A stretch of 58,281 nucleotides of DNA from Caulobacteraceae bacterium (GCA_019748055.1 JAIEQC010000022.1:1-58281), one strand, 5' to 3'; shown: positions 25,406 to 34,657, counted from the stretch's first letter. A program made the numbers and translations. The notes: generated from the sequence alone by a model not told the origin.

Positions 25406-26530
25406 TCAAACGGCCTGAATGCGCGGGCCCGTGATCAGGGCGCGGAAGGCCCGCAAAGCCGACGCGGGCGACAGCACGCCCCGGTTCCAGACGTCGCCGC
25501 CAGCCTGTCCCGGCCGGCCCCCGTTCATCTGCCGCAGCTCGTGAAGGAGAGCCGGAAAGACCGCACGGTCGATGCCCACCGCGGCGCAGGCATAATAGAG
25601 CGGCTCAGCCGTTTCGTGCGACATCGCGGCATCGACCTCATCGACCGTGAAGCCGCCCAGCGTGGCCAGACTGTGTCGGAACAGGGCCAGCCGCTTCTCG
25701 CGCGCGGCCCGCACCAGGAAACCGGCGCGCAACTGACCCGACGCGTGCAGCTTGTCGACCAGACGTCGTTCCATCTCGTCGCGCTCGGCGGAAACGGGGG
25801 TCGCTGCGCCGGGTTGGCGAGGGCGGCCGGGAACCACTTCCTGCACGGTCTCGTCCACGACGCGCGCCAACTTGGCCTCGTCGATCTCGAAGCGGTCACC
25901 GATGGCCTGACGCAGGGCGGCGCCGACCCACAGGTACATCTGGGTGGCCAAGGCCTCGGTCATGCGCGGGTGGCGCGTGAGAGGCAGGCGAAGGGCCGCG
26001 ATGCGCCGCGAGTGCTCGACCAGACGCCGCATGCCCTCCACGCTGACGTCCGCTGTGGAATTCCCGGCCAAAGCCGTGAGGGTCGCCGGCTCGCCGCGGT
26101 CGATGATGACGTCGGCCACTCGTCCGCTCAGGCGAGGGCGACGCGCCACCTCGACCTGGTGATCGAGGCTGGCTTCCAGCAGCAGGCGGATCAGCGCCTC
26201 GTCCTTCAGCAACGGACTGGCGGAAATGACCGGGCGGGCGATCTCGATTTCGTCCAGCGCCAGCATGTTGACCAGGGCCGGCGGGGCCCAGTCGACGTCG
26301 GCGAGACGATTGGAAAGGACCTGGCGCATGTCGCGCTCCGCCTGTCGCGCCAGCGTCAGGAAGATGTCCTCCAGTACGGGCGTCAAACCGGCGCCGATCG
26401 GCGAGGCCTCGCAGAGGGACAACACGCCCATCAGCAGACGCTCACGATCATCAGGGGCGCGGCTGTGCGCCAGCGCCATCAGATCCGAGACGGGCGGCGG
26501 GGAAGGGGCGATCCGGGCGACGGCGGTCAC
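25406..26530 (-). CDS. DUF2336 domain-containing protein (second copy)
   Basis: The 374-residue helical-repeat protein shares the DUF2336 layout with the gene at 22889-24022: SASPLLKDEALIRLLLEAS here aligns with the FSPAFTDEDLIEIVRS region there, and LAGNSTADVSVEGMRRLVEHS with LAANDNADVSERALNRLVDRF. It ends in a short C-terminal tail. The likely start is GTG 26530. It heads the minus-strand set DUF2336-nadK-Hpt. Two diverged copies within 3.7 kb bracketing an Hpt protein suggest a common process, but no function is known. Confidence 0.8.
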   Translation of the reverse strand: MTAVARIAPSPPPVSDLMALAHSRAPDDRERLLMGVLSLCEASPIGAGLTPVLEDIFLTLARQAERDMRQVLSNRLADVDWAPPALVNMLALDEIEIARPVISASPLLKDEALIRLLLEASLDHQVEVARRPRLSGRVADVIIDRGEPATLTALAGNSTADVSVEGMRRLVEHSRRIAALRLPLTRHPRMTEALATQMYLWVGAALRQAIGDRFEIDEAKLARVVDETVQEVVPGRPRQPGAATPVSAERDEMERRLVDKLHASGQLRAGFLVRAAREKRLALFRHSLATLGGFTVDEVDAAMSHETAEPLYYACAAVGIDRAVFPALLHELRQMNGGRPGQAGGDVWNRGVLSPASALRAFRALITGPRIQAV

Positions 26531-26676
26531 GGCGAACTCCGCATCCGGCCGAAGCGTGGCCGTTGTGTCAGTCTTGCACGATTCACCGTGAAGGCGGGGT
26601 TAACCAGACCTTGCCGCCGCTTGACGGCCCGCTGCGGCGGGGCGACGGTCGAGCCTACAATCTTCAGGAGGTGCTC

Positions 26677-27441
26677 TTGGCGGACGGTCATGCCCAGTCG
26701 TTGAAGTCCCGCGTCTCGGCGGAGGAGTGGCAGGCGCGCGTGGATCTGGCCGCGCTGTACCGTCTGGTCGCCCTGCACGGCTGGGACGACATGATCTTCA
26801 CGCATATTTCGGCCCGAGTGCCGGGCCCTGAAAAGCACTTCCTGATCAATCCCTACGGCTTCTACTTCGAAGAGATCACAGCAAGTTCACTGGTGAAGGT
26901 CGATCTGGACGGAAACGTGGTTCAGGAGACGACGAACTTCATCAATCCGGCGGGCTTCACGATCCATTCGGCGGTGCATGCGGCGCGCGAGGACGCGCAT
27001 TTCGTCATCCATCTGCATACCGTGGCCGGGGTCGGGGTCGCGTCGCAGCAGCACGGATTGCTGCCGCTCAGCCAGAACGCCTGCCTGCTGCAGGAGCAGG
27101 TCGCCTACCACGGCTACGAGGGGCTGGCCCTTAACCACGACGAGCGCGAGCGTCTTGTGGCGGACCTGGGGGATAAGTCCCTGATGCTCCTGCGCAACCA
27201 CGGCACCCTGGCGGTGGGCCAGACGGCCGCGGCGGCCTGGGTCGGGATGTTCTTCCTGGAGCGCGCCTGCGCCCAGCAGGTGGCGGCGCTGGCCGGCGGC
27301 CGAGATCATGTGCTGCTGGCGCCTGACGCCGCCCAGGCCGAGACGCGCGAACAGGGCAAGGGCATCGGATTCGTCTCCGGCCTGGCCTGGCCGGGGGCCC
27401 TGCGTCTACTGGACCGGAAGTCGCCGGGCTACGACGCGTGA
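26677..27441 (+). CDS. Class II aldolase/adducin family protein
   Basis: The product is 254 residues when started at TTG 26677, chosen because a full AGGAGGT (26666-26672) sits directly upstream; another TTG at 26563 has no ribosome binding site. The aldolase_II fold shows the metal-site histidines in FVIHLHTVAGVGV and the distal LRNHGTLAVG, plus the substrate-loop TNFINPAGFTIHSA. The closest type is the short single-domain class II aldolase of unknown substrate common in proteobacteria, related to fuculose-phosphate aldolase. Its stop overlaps the next start (GTGA). Confidence 0.85.
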   Translation: MADGHAQSLKSRVSAEEWQARVDLAALYRLVALHGWDDMIFTHISARVPGPEKHFLINPYGFYFEEITASSLVKVDLDGNVVQETTNFINPAGFTIHSAVHAAREDAHFVIHLHTVAGVGVASQQHGLLPLSQNACLLQEQVAYHGYEGLALNHDERERLVADLGDKSLMLLRNHGTLAVGQTAAAAWVGMFFLERACAQQVAALAGGRDHVLLAPDAAQAETREQGKGIGFVSGLAWPGALRLLDRKSPGYDA

Positions 27442-28196
27442 AGGCCCTCGCCGTCGCGGCCCTGATGCTCGCGGCGGCGCCCGGCGCGGCCATGGCGCAG
27501 GCGTGGGTCGCGCGGCCGGGGACGGGTCAGGCCATCCTCAAGCTCGAATCGATGCGGGCCGACGACGGCTTCGATCCGGCGGGCGATCGCGTCGTCCTGG
27601 CGGCCGCGCGGCGGGACGACGTGGCCGGCCTTTTCGTCGAGTATGGCGTCGCCGACAGGTTCGCCGTGCTGTTCAAGGGCGACTGGCAGCGGGGCGAGGA
27701 CGCTTTCGTCGACTACGACGGGCGCGGCCCGCTGGAGATCGGCGTGCGGTGGCAGGCGTGGCGGGACGATCGCGGTGCCGCCTCGCTTCAGGTGTCCTAT
27801 GCGGACGGCGGCGAGGGCCGGAATGCGGGTTATGCCCCGCCTGGACAGGGTGACAGTGACTGGGAAATTCGCGCCGCCGCGGGGCGCAACTTCACCGCCC
27901 GCGGTCGTCCGATCTTCATCGATCTGCAGGCGGCGAGGCGCATGCGCGACGGCCTGCCGGACGAAGTGCGGGCCGACGCGACCGTGGGCGTCCGGACCGG
28001 GCCGGACTGGACCGTGCTTGCGCAGGTCTTCGGCGGCGTGACCGACGACGACGGCGCGCGCTGGCTGAACGTCGAGACCTCGCTGGTGCGCGATCTCGGT
28101 GACTGGAGCCTGCAATTGGGATGGCGATCCGCCGTCGCAGGACGCGAAACTCCTGCCGCGTCGGGCCCCGTCGTGGCGGTCTGGCGAAGGTTCTGA
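27438..28196 (+). CDS. Putative outer-membrane beta-barrel protein, unknown function
   Basis: The 252-residue exported protein has a signal peptide (cleavage near AMAQA) and a mature part of alternating short beta-like strands rich in Gly, Asp, Arg and Trp, ending in VVAVWRRF. A C-terminal aromatic residue is the typical outer-membrane insertion signal. I recognise no named family. The GTG start overlaps the aldolase stop, so translation is coupled. A pairing of a cytoplasmic aldolase with a barrel is odd and may simply reflect genome packing. Confidence 0.7.
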   Translation: MKALAVAALMLAAAPGAAMAQAWVARPGTGQAILKLESMRADDGFDPAGDRVVLAAARRDDVAGLFVEYGVADRFAVLFKGDWQRGEDAFVDYDGRGPLEIGVRWQAWRDDRGAASLQVSYADGGEGRNAGYAPPGQGDSDWEIRAAAGRNFTARGRPIFIDLQAARRMRDGLPDEVRADATVGVRTGPDWTVLAQVFGGVTDDDGARWLNVETSLVRDLGDWSLQLGWRSAVAGRETPAASGPVVAVWRRF

Positions 28197-28324
28197 TACA
28201 AATCCTGTGACGAAATGGCGCGACGGATCGCGCCGACTGACGCGTTAGGTAGCCAGAGACGCGGACCCTACGTAAACCGGCCGCGCCGTTCGGCACGATT
28301 CCAGCACTCCCAGAGGCCCGCCGC

Positions 28325-29461
28325 GTGATCAGACGCCATTTCTTTCTCGTCGCCGCCGCCGTGCTGGTGGGTCTGATGGCCGTCGCCGCCGTGATGCGGA
28401 TCGCGTTCGCAGAAGATGAAGGCGGGCAGGGCGGTTCTGGCGGACGCGGCGGTCCCGGCGGCGGGCGCGGCCAGGCCGTGGCCGTGGCCGTGGTCGGCCA
28501 GCGCGAGTTCTCCGACCAGATCCGCGTGCTGGGCGTGGCGCGCGGCCTACGCTCGGTGAACATCACGGCGCCGGCCAGCGAACTGATCACGCGCGTCATG
28601 TTCCGCGACGGTCAGTACGTCCGCGCCGGCCAGCCGCTGGTCGAACTTCAGGCGCGGGAGGAAGACGCCGCCATCATTGAGGCCCGCGCCCGCGTGGCGC
28701 AGGCGGAACGCGACTATGAACGCACGAAAACGCTCGCTGATCGCGGGATCGCGCCGCGCGTGCTGGCTGAGCAGGCGCTCGCAGATCTGGAGGTCGCCCG
28801 CGCCTCGCTTCAGGCGGCTCAGGCGCGGCTGGGAGATCGTGTCATCCGCGCGCCGTTCGGCGGCGTTTTGGGTCTGACTACAGTCACTCCGGGGACCTTA
28901 GTCGGCCCCAACACCGTCATCACCACCTTGGACGACGTCTCCACCGTTCGCGTCGATTTCCCGATTCCGGAGCGCTTTCTGGGCTCGCTGCAGCCCGGCA
29001 CGCCGATCACCGCCAGTACCGACGCTTATGGCGCCCAGACCTTTAGCGGTCGCATCGCTCTTTTGGACACGCGAGTGGACGAAAGCACCCGCGCGGTCAT
29101 CGCCCGCGCCGAGATCCCCAACCCCGGCGGCCGCATCCGGCCCGGCATGGCCATGAACGTGTCGGTCGCGCGCGGTCTGCGCACCAGCCTGGCGGTGCCC
29201 GAGGCGGCGGTCCAGTATGAAGGCGACGCCGCCTACGTCTTCCGCATCGTCGGCGGCGAGCGGGGCTCGACCGCCCAGCGGGTGCAGGTCGAGGCCGGGG
29301 CCGTCGAGGGCGGCTTCGTCGAAATCCTGTCCGGTCTGGACGCGGGCGACCGGCTGGTCGGCTCGGGCCTGAACCGCATCCAGCCCGGCGCGCCGGTCAA
29401 TCCGGTCGGTCAGGGCGGGGGACGCCCCGCCGCCGCGTCCGCAGCCAAGGCCTCCCGCTGA
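28325..29461 (+). CDS. RND efflux periplasmic adaptor (membrane fusion protein)
   Basis: The 378-residue adaptor links an inner-membrane RND pump to an outer-membrane channel. It has an N-terminal membrane anchor (about 6-28), then an unusual Gly-rich stretch (about 37-55), the lipoyl-like and barrel domains (VNITAPASELITRVMF, VIRAPFGGVLG) around a coiled-coil hairpin (about 115-175), and the membrane-proximal domain at the C-terminus. It starts with GTG and its stop overlaps the pump start (ATGA). No outer-membrane factor gene is adjacent. Confidence 0.9.
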   Translation: MIRRHFFLVAAAVLVGLMAVAAVMRIAFAEDEGGQGGSGGRGGPGGGRGQAVAVAVVGQREFSDQIRVLGVARGLRSVNITAPASELITRVMFRDGQYVRAGQPLVELQAREEDAAIIEARARVAQAERDYERTKTLADRGIAPRVLAEQALADLEVARASLQAAQARLGDRVIRAPFGGVLGLTTVTPGTLVGPNTVITTLDDVSTVRVDFPIPERFLGSLQPGTPITASTDAYGAQTFSGRIALLDTRVDESTRAVIARAEIPNPGGRIRPGMAMNVSVARGLRTSLAVPEAAVQYEGDAAYVFRIVGGERGSTAQRVQVEAGAVEGGFVEILSGLDAGDRLVGSGLNRIQPGAPVNPVGQGGGRPAAASAAKASR

Positions 29462-32400
29462 TGATGCTCTCCGACGTCTCGGTCCGCCGCCCCGTCTTCG
29501 CCGCCGTGGCGGCGATCGTGCTGTGCGTCGTCGGCGCCGCGGCCTTCTTTTTCCTGCCGGTGCGGGAACTGCCGGACGTCGATCCACCGATCGTCTCGGT
29601 CTCGACCAGCTATGCCGGGGCCTCGGCCGAGGTGATCGAAAGCCGGATCACCGAACCGATCGAGCAGCAGGTGGCCGGCATCCCCGGCATCGAACGGATC
29701 ACCTCCACCAGCCGCGACGGCCGCTCCAACGTGTCGATGGAGTTCAGCCTCGACCGTAACATCGACGACGCCGCCAACGACGTGCGCGACCGCGTCTCGC
29801 GCGTGCTGGGCCGCCTGCCGGACCAGGCCAATCCTCCGGAGGTGTCGAAGGCCGACAGCGACAGCCAGCCGGTGATGATCCTGTTCCTGCGGTCGTCGAC
29901 GATGAACCGGCTGGAACTCACCGACTACGCCGATCGCTATCTGCTTGACCGCCTCGCTACGGTCCCTGGTGTGGCCCAGGTCCAGATCTACGGCGAGCAA
30001 CGCTACGCCATGCGCATCTGGCTCGATCCTGCGGCACTCAGCGCCCGTGGACTGACGGTCACCGACGTCGAGCAGTCCCTGACAAGCCAGAACGTCGAAC
30101 TCCCCGCAGGTGCGCTGGAGTCGGGTGAAAAGGATTACACCGTTCGGGTGGCACGCAACTATGCGACGCCCGAGGATTTCGCCCAGATGCCGATCGGCAA
30201 CGCCGGTTCGGCGTCCCAGCCGGGTGCGACGAACGCCGTCCTCGGCCAGGCCTCTTACGTCACGCGGCTTGGAGACATCGCCCGGATCGAAGAGGGTCCG
30301 GTGGACGACCGCCGACTGTTCCGCGGCAACGGACTCGATCAGATCGGTCTGGCGGTGACGCGACAGGCTCAGTCGAACGACTTGGAGATCTCCAAGGGCG
30401 TTCAGAAGATGATTGAGGAGGTCCGGCCGACCTTGCCGCAGGGGGCCGAACTGGTCGTCGGTTCCGACAACTCGGTCTTCACGAAACACGCCATCGAAGA
30501 GGTCTGGGTCACCATCGGGATCTCGATGGCGCTGGTCGCCTTGGTGAACTTCATCTTCCTCGGCAGCGCCCGGGCCGCACTGATCCCCTCGATCGTCGCG
30601 CCCATATGCCTGCTGGCGACCTTCATCATTCTCGCGCCGCTTGGTTTCTCGCTGAACCTGCTGACCCTCCTCGCGCTGGTGCTGGCCATCGGCCTGGTCG
30701 TCGACGATGCCATCGTGGTGACGGAGAACATTCAACGTCGCCTGGATCACGGCGAGCCGCCGTTGGTCGCCGCCGACCGCGGTGCGCGTCAGGTTTTCTT
30801 CGCCGTCGTCGCAACCACTGTCGTGCTGCTGGCGGTGTTCGCGCCGCTCATGTTCCTGCCCGGTTACGTCGGTCGCTTGTTCGTCGAATTGGCCGTGGCC
30901 ATCGCCGCCGCGGTCGCCTTCTCGGCCTTCTTGGCCCTCAGCCTGTCGCCGATGCTGGCCTCCAAGATCCTGCGTCCGGCATCTTCCTCAGGGTGGCTGG
31001 TCCGGCGAGTGGACGGAGCCATGGATTCCCTGCGCCGCTCGTATGAGCGGTCTCTGGAAATGATGCTTGGGCGGCGCGCGGCGATCGCCGGGGTGGCCGT
31101 CCTCGTGCTGGCCGTCGGCCTCGGAGCGTTTTTGATGTTCCGATCGCTCCCCAGCGAACTGGTTCCTGACGAGGACCGAGGGCGAGTTCAGGTCCGCATT
31201 CAGGGGCCGGAAGGGGCGGGCTTCGATTACACCCGCCGGATCGTACTAGGACTTGAGCCGCTGCTCGCGGAGTATGCTCAGAACGGAGAGGTCGAGTCCT
31301 ATCTGGTCTCCGCGCCTGGTTTCGGTGGGGGCAGCTTCAACTCCGGCAACGCCTCCCTCATCCTGAAGGACTGGTCGGAACGTGACCGCTCCGCAGATGA
31401 GATCGCCCAGGAACTGAACGGGAAGCTGCGCGCGCAGACCGACGCGCAAGTAAACGCCTCCGTCCCCGGCGGCTTCCAGCGCGGCCAGGGCAACTCGAAC
31501 TCGATCGAGATGATCGTCACCGGGTCGGACTACGGCGACATCTTCGCTTGGCTGCAACCCATTCTGGCGGCGGCCCAGGAGAATCCGGGCTTTTCGCGGC
31601 CCCGCCTGAACTATGAGCCGAACGCGCCGCGTCTTCTGGTCGACGTCGATCCGGAGAAGGCGGCGGCGCTGGGCGTCTCCTCGCAGCAGATCGGCCGCAC
31701 GCTGGAGACGATGTTCGGCTCCCGCCGCTCCACCACCTACATCAAGGGCGGTCAGGAGTACGACGTCATCCTGCAGACCGAGCGGGACGAGCGCCGCACG
31801 GTGACGGACCTCGAGTCGCTGTACGTCGAGACCGGCTCGGGCTCGCTGGTGCCGTTGTCGGCGGTGGTCCGCACCCAGACGTCGGGGGACACGCCCGACC
31901 GGCGCCGCCTTGACCGCCAGCGCGCAATCACCCTGTCGGCCGACCTGAACCCCGGCACGACCTTGGCCGACGCCATGGCCTTTCTGGATGCAGAGGCCGC
32001 TAAGCAGCCGACCGGCGTCGGCGCGGTCCAGTGGGGCGGCGCGGCGCGGGACCAGAACGAGGCGGGCGGGGCGGTCGCCGCAGCCTTCGGCCTGGCCCTG
32101 CTGCTGGTCTTCCTGGTGCTGGCCGCCCAGTTCGAAAGCTGGATCACGCCGGCCGTCATCATGCTGACCGTGCCGCTGGCCGCCGCCGGGGGGCTGTTTG
32201 GCTTGGTCATGGCCGGCTCCAGCCTGAACATCTATTCGCAGATCGGCCTGATCATCCTGATCGGCGTGGCGGCGAAGAACGGCATCCTGATCGTGGAGTT
32301 CGCCAACCAGCTGCGCGACCAGGGCCGGAGCGTGCGCGAGGCGATCATCGAGGCCTCGGCCCTGCGCCTTCGCCCGATCATCATGACCTCCATCGCCACC

Positions 32401-32643
32401 GCCTTCGGCGCCCTGCCGCTGGTGCTGTGGCAGGGGGCGGGCGCGGGCAGCCGGCAGACGATCGGTGTGGTCATCTTCGCAGGGGCCATCTTCGCGACGG
32501 TCCTGACGCTGTTCGTCGTTCCGGTGATCTATGGCCTGCTGGCGCGCTTCACCCGCTCGCCGGAATACACGGCCCGCAAGATCGAGGAGTGGGAGGCCAA
32601 GGAGGCCACCGCCAACGACGCCGTGCCCCAGGCCGCGGAATAG
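29461..32643 (+). CDS. RND family efflux permease
   Basis: The 1060-residue proton-driven pump has the AcrB/MexB-type layout: an N-terminal helix with SVRRPVFAAVAA, two large periplasmic loops (about 35-330 and 560-870) and two six-helix bundles. Helix 4 carries the proton-relay aspartates in GLVVDDAIVVTENI. The DRRRL and GVAAKNGILIVEFANQLRDQG motifs are typical. It lies closer to the multidrug/HAE1 group than to metal CusA types, but substrates cannot be read from sequence. It is translationally coupled to the adaptor gene. Confidence 0.93.
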   Translation: MMLSDVSVRRPVFAAVAAIVLCVVGAAAFFFLPVRELPDVDPPIVSVSTSYAGASAEVIESRITEPIEQQVAGIPGIERITSTSRDGRSNVSMEFSLDRNIDDAANDVRDRVSRVLGRLPDQANPPEVSKADSDSQPVMILFLRSSTMNRLELTDYADRYLLDRLATVPGVAQVQIYGEQRYAMRIWLDPAALSARGLTVTDVEQSLTSQNVELPAGALESGEKDYTVRVARNYATPEDFAQMPIGNAGSASQPGATNAVLGQASYVTRLGDIARIEEGPVDDRRLFRGNGLDQIGLAVTRQAQSNDLEISKGVQKMIEEVRPTLPQGAELVVGSDNSVFTKHAIEEVWVTIGISMALVALVNFIFLGSARAALIPSIVAPICLLATFIILAPLGFSLNLLTLLALVLAIGLVVDDAIVVTENIQRRLDHGEPPLVAADRGARQVFFAVVATTVVLLAVFAPLMFLPGYVGRLFVELAVAIAAAVAFSAFLALSLSPMLASKILRPASSSGWLVRRVDGAMDSLRRSYERSLEMMLGRRAAIAGVAVLVLAVGLGAFLMFRSLPSELVPDEDRGRVQVRIQGPEGAGFDYTRRIVLGLEPLLAEYAQNGEVESYLVSAPGFGGGSFNSGNASLILKDWSERDRSADEIAQELNGKLRAQTDAQVNASVPGGFQRGQGNSNSIEMIVTGSDYGDIFAWLQPILAAAQENPGFSRPRLNYEPNAPRLLVDVDPEKAAALGVSSQQIGRTLETMFGSRRSTTYIKGGQEYDVILQTERDERRTVTDLESLYVETGSGSLVPLSAVVRTQTSGDTPDRRRLDRQRAITLSADLNPGTTLADAMAFLDAEAAKQPTGVGAVQWGGAARDQNEAGGAVAAAFGLALLLVFLVLAAQFESWITPAVIMLTVPLAAAGGLFGLVMAGSSLNIYSQIGLIILIGVAAKNGILIVEFANQLRDQGRSVREAIIEASALRLRPIIMTSIATAFGALPLVLWQGAGAGSRQTIGVVIFAGAIFATVLTLFVVPVIYGLLARFTRSPEYTARKIEEWEAKEATANDAVPQAAE

Positions 32644-32685
32644 GCTCACTGGACGCGGCGGCAGCGCGGCTGATACGCCCGGACC

Positions 32686-33456
32686 ATGGTTGCGGTCCCC
32701 GCCCTCGATCCTGTGGTCCTCGCCGCCGCGCTCGGCGGATTGGGGCTGATCGTCGGCAGCTTCCTTGCGCTGGTTTCCGTGCGTCTGCCCGAGGGGGAGA
32801 GCGTGGTGGCGGGCCGATCGCGCTGCCGGTCCTGCGACGCGCCTATCCGCCCGCAGCACCTGATTCCCGTCGTTTCCTGGCTGGCCTTGCGCGGAAGGTG
32901 CGCCGACTGCAGGGCCGCCGTCTCTCCGCGCCATCCGGTGATCGAGCTCTTGGCGGCCGGGCTCGGCGTGTGGGCGGGCCTGTCTGCGCCCGACCCCCTG
33001 ACCGCCGTCGCAGGCGCCGTCCTCGCCTGGCAACTGCTGCTGATCGCCGCGATCGACGCGGAGCGGTTCCAGATGTTCGACGTGCTGCTGGTCCCGCTGA
33101 TCCTGACGGGCCTCCTTCAAGGCGCCCTGCAGGGCTGGGACGTCGCCGCCTTCCGCCTGCTGGGCGCGGCGCTCGGGTTCGCTCTCCTGTGGGGCGTCGG
33201 CTTCCTCTATGCCCGGGTGCGGGGCCGCACCGGGCTGGGGGACGGCGACCCCGTCCTGTTCGCGGGTGCCGGAGCCTGGGTCGGCGCGGCGGCCCTGCCT
33301 TCGGTGCTGCTCTGGGCCGCGCTGGCCGGCCTCAGTGTGGTCGTCGCCCGGCTGGTCCTGCTCAAGGGCGTGCGCGGCGACGACCGTCTGCCGTTCGGCG
33401 TCTTTCTGGCGGTCGGAACCTGGCTGGTCTGGCTCTACGGGCCTGTGGGCCTCTAG
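32686..33456 (+). CDS. Prepilin peptidase (A24 family)
   Basis: This bifunctional membrane enzyme cleaves and N-methylates type IV prepilin-like proteins. The 256-residue protein has the N-terminal methyltransferase zinc-binding CxxC pairs (CRSC and CADC, about residues 45 and 73) and catalytic aspartates in AAIDAERFQ and GLGDGDPVLF. The second site reads GDGD rather than the usual GDxK. It has about seven membrane helices. No pilin or secretion genes are near, so it serves a system elsewhere, perhaps type II secretion. Its stop overlaps that of the convergent tetR-type gene (CTAG). Confidence 0.9.
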   Translation: MVAVPALDPVVLAAALGGLGLIVGSFLALVSVRLPEGESVVAGRSRCRSCDAPIRPQHLIPVVSWLALRGRCADCRAAVSPRHPVIELLAAGLGVWAGLSAPDPLTAVAGAVLAWQLLLIAAIDAERFQMFDVLLVPLILTGLLQGALQGWDVAAFRLLGAALGFALLWGVGFLYARVRGRTGLGDGDPVLFAGAGAWVGAAALPSVLLWAALAGLSVVVARLVLLKGVRGDDRLPFGVFLAVGTWLVWLYGPVGL

Positions 33457-34082
33457 CGGCCGGTCGTCAGCCGCACGACCATGTGCGCCGTGGTGTCCAG
33501 GATCGCCGCGTCGTCGTCGGCCCGACGCAGGAGGCCGAAGCCCGCCCCCACCGACTCGACCAGGCTGACGACCTCATAGCTCGCCAGCCGGGGATCCAGG
33601 CCTTCGTGATGAAAGCCCGCCGCGCGGGCCCGGGCGATGCGCCGCTCAAGCGCCAGGTGCAACCGGCGCAGGCGCCGGATGCGGCTCTCGGCGAAGGCGG
33701 GGTCGCCCCGGTCGGCCATCAGCCGCTCCACGCTCAATGCGGCCCCGTGCCGACGCCAGACCCCGGCCATGGCCTCGACGAAGGCGCGGCAGGCGCGGAA
33801 CGCCTCGTCGCCCGACCAGTCGCCCTCCAGCAGCCCGGCCAGCGCCTCGGTGTCCGGCACGGCCGCCTCGCACAGGGCCAGCGCCGCCTCGTCCACGGTC
33901 TTGAAATAGGTGTAGACGCTGGGCGCCGACACGCCCGCCCGCTGGGCCACGTCGGTCAGGCGCACCGCGCCGGGACCACGCTCGGCCAGCAGGTCGCGCA
34001 CCGCCTCCAGCAGCGCCTCGCGCGTGCGCGCGCCCCGCGTTCGGATCCGGTGCCCCAGCTTGTTGGTCAGCGGTTCGGACAT
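33453..34082 (-). CDS. TetR/AcrR family transcriptional regulator
   Basis: The 209-residue protein has the TetR N-terminal helix-turn-helix (about 17-60, VRLTDVAQRAGVSAPSVYTYFKT) and a helical ligand-binding C-terminal domain (TetR_C-like, GVWRRHGAALSVERLMADRGDPAF). The start at ATG 34082 avoids the tRNA gene just upstream, which a longer frame would enter. Its target is unknown; the RND pump genes 1 kb away on the other strand are one candidate, but they are not divergent neighbours. Confidence 0.88.
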   Translation of the reverse strand: MSEPLTNKLGHRIRTRGARTREALLEAVRDLLAERGPGAVRLTDVAQRAGVSAPSVYTYFKTVDEAALALCEAAVPDTEALAGLLEGDWSGDEAFRACRAFVEAMAGVWRRHGAALSVERLMADRGDPAFAESRIRRLRRLHLALERRIARARAAGFHHEGLDPRLASYEVVSLVESVGAGFGLLRRADDDAAILDTTAHMVVRLTTGR

Positions 34083-34109
34083 CAGGGCCCCGGGGAGGAG
34101 GGGGAGGGA

Positions 34110-34185
34110 TGGTGCCGGTTGCAGGGATCGAACCCGCGACATCCAGTTTACAAAACTGGCGCTCTACCAACTGAGCTAAACCGGC
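34110..34185 (-). tRNA. tRNA-Thr (UGU)
   Basis: Read on the minus strand, the acceptor stem pairs GCCGGTT (34185-34179) with AACCGGC (34120-34114). The anticodon stem CCAGT/ACTGG encloses TTTGTAA with anticodon TGT (34152-34150). The T-loop GTTCGATCC and an encoded CCA end (34112-34110) are present. Confidence 0.97.
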
Positions 34186-34219
34186 CCCGTCGCCCGGCCT
34201 TATGCCCAGCCGCCGCGCA

Positions 34220-34657
34220 TCAGTCCATGGCCGCCGCGATGCGGTCCGCCAGCGCGCGCAGTGTGGCGGTCTCGGCCATGGGCGCGTGGCCGTGGCCCTT
34301 CATCGGCCGGTCCGCCCAGCGCGGGATGACGTGGAAATGCAGGTGGAAGACGGTCTGGCCGCCGGCCTCGCCATTGTACTGCACGATCTGGACCCCGTCG
34401 GGCGACAGGCCGTGCGTCACTGCCCGGGCAACCCGGCGCACGGCCTCGCCCAGCTCGGCCATCACCTCCGGCTCCACCTCCAGCACGTTCCGCGCGGTCG
34501 AGACCTTGGAGATGATCAGGGCGTGTCCTTCGGACTGCGGAAAGACGTCCATGAAGGCCAGGACGCGGTCGTCCTCCCACACCTTCACGCAGGGCAGGTC
34601 GCCGCGCAGGATTTTGGCGAAGACGTTGTCGGGATCATAGGCGCCGGTCAGGCTCAT
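34220..34657 (-). CDS. HIT family protein
   Basis: The 145-residue protein is a histidine-triad nucleotide hydrolase or transferase of the Hint/YcgF-like bacterial type. The motif HLHFHVIPR supplies the catalytic histidines, and the N-terminal NVFAKILRGDLP and QSEGHALIISK stretches are standard. The ATG at 34657 has GGAG upstream and is preferred over one ten codons earlier. It probably hydrolyses purine phosphoramidates or AMP conjugates in the cytoplasm. Confidence 0.92.
   Translation of the reverse strand: MSLTGAYDPDNVFAKILRGDLPCVKVWEDDRVLAFMDVFPQSEGHALIISKVSTARNVLEVEPEVMAELGEAVRRVARAVTHGLSPDGVQIVQYNGEAGGQTVFHLHFHVIPRWADRPMKGHGHAPMAETATLRALADRIAAAMD

Noticed and set aside
31246..33120. 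Long antisense frame over the RND pump and prepilin peptidase
   Set aside because: Shadow of real genes on the plus strand; low-complexity composition and no start signal.
34110..34185. tRNA-Thr as an integration site for a mobile element
   Set aside because: Neighbouring genes are ordinary chromosomal types and no direct repeat of the tRNA 3' end was seen.
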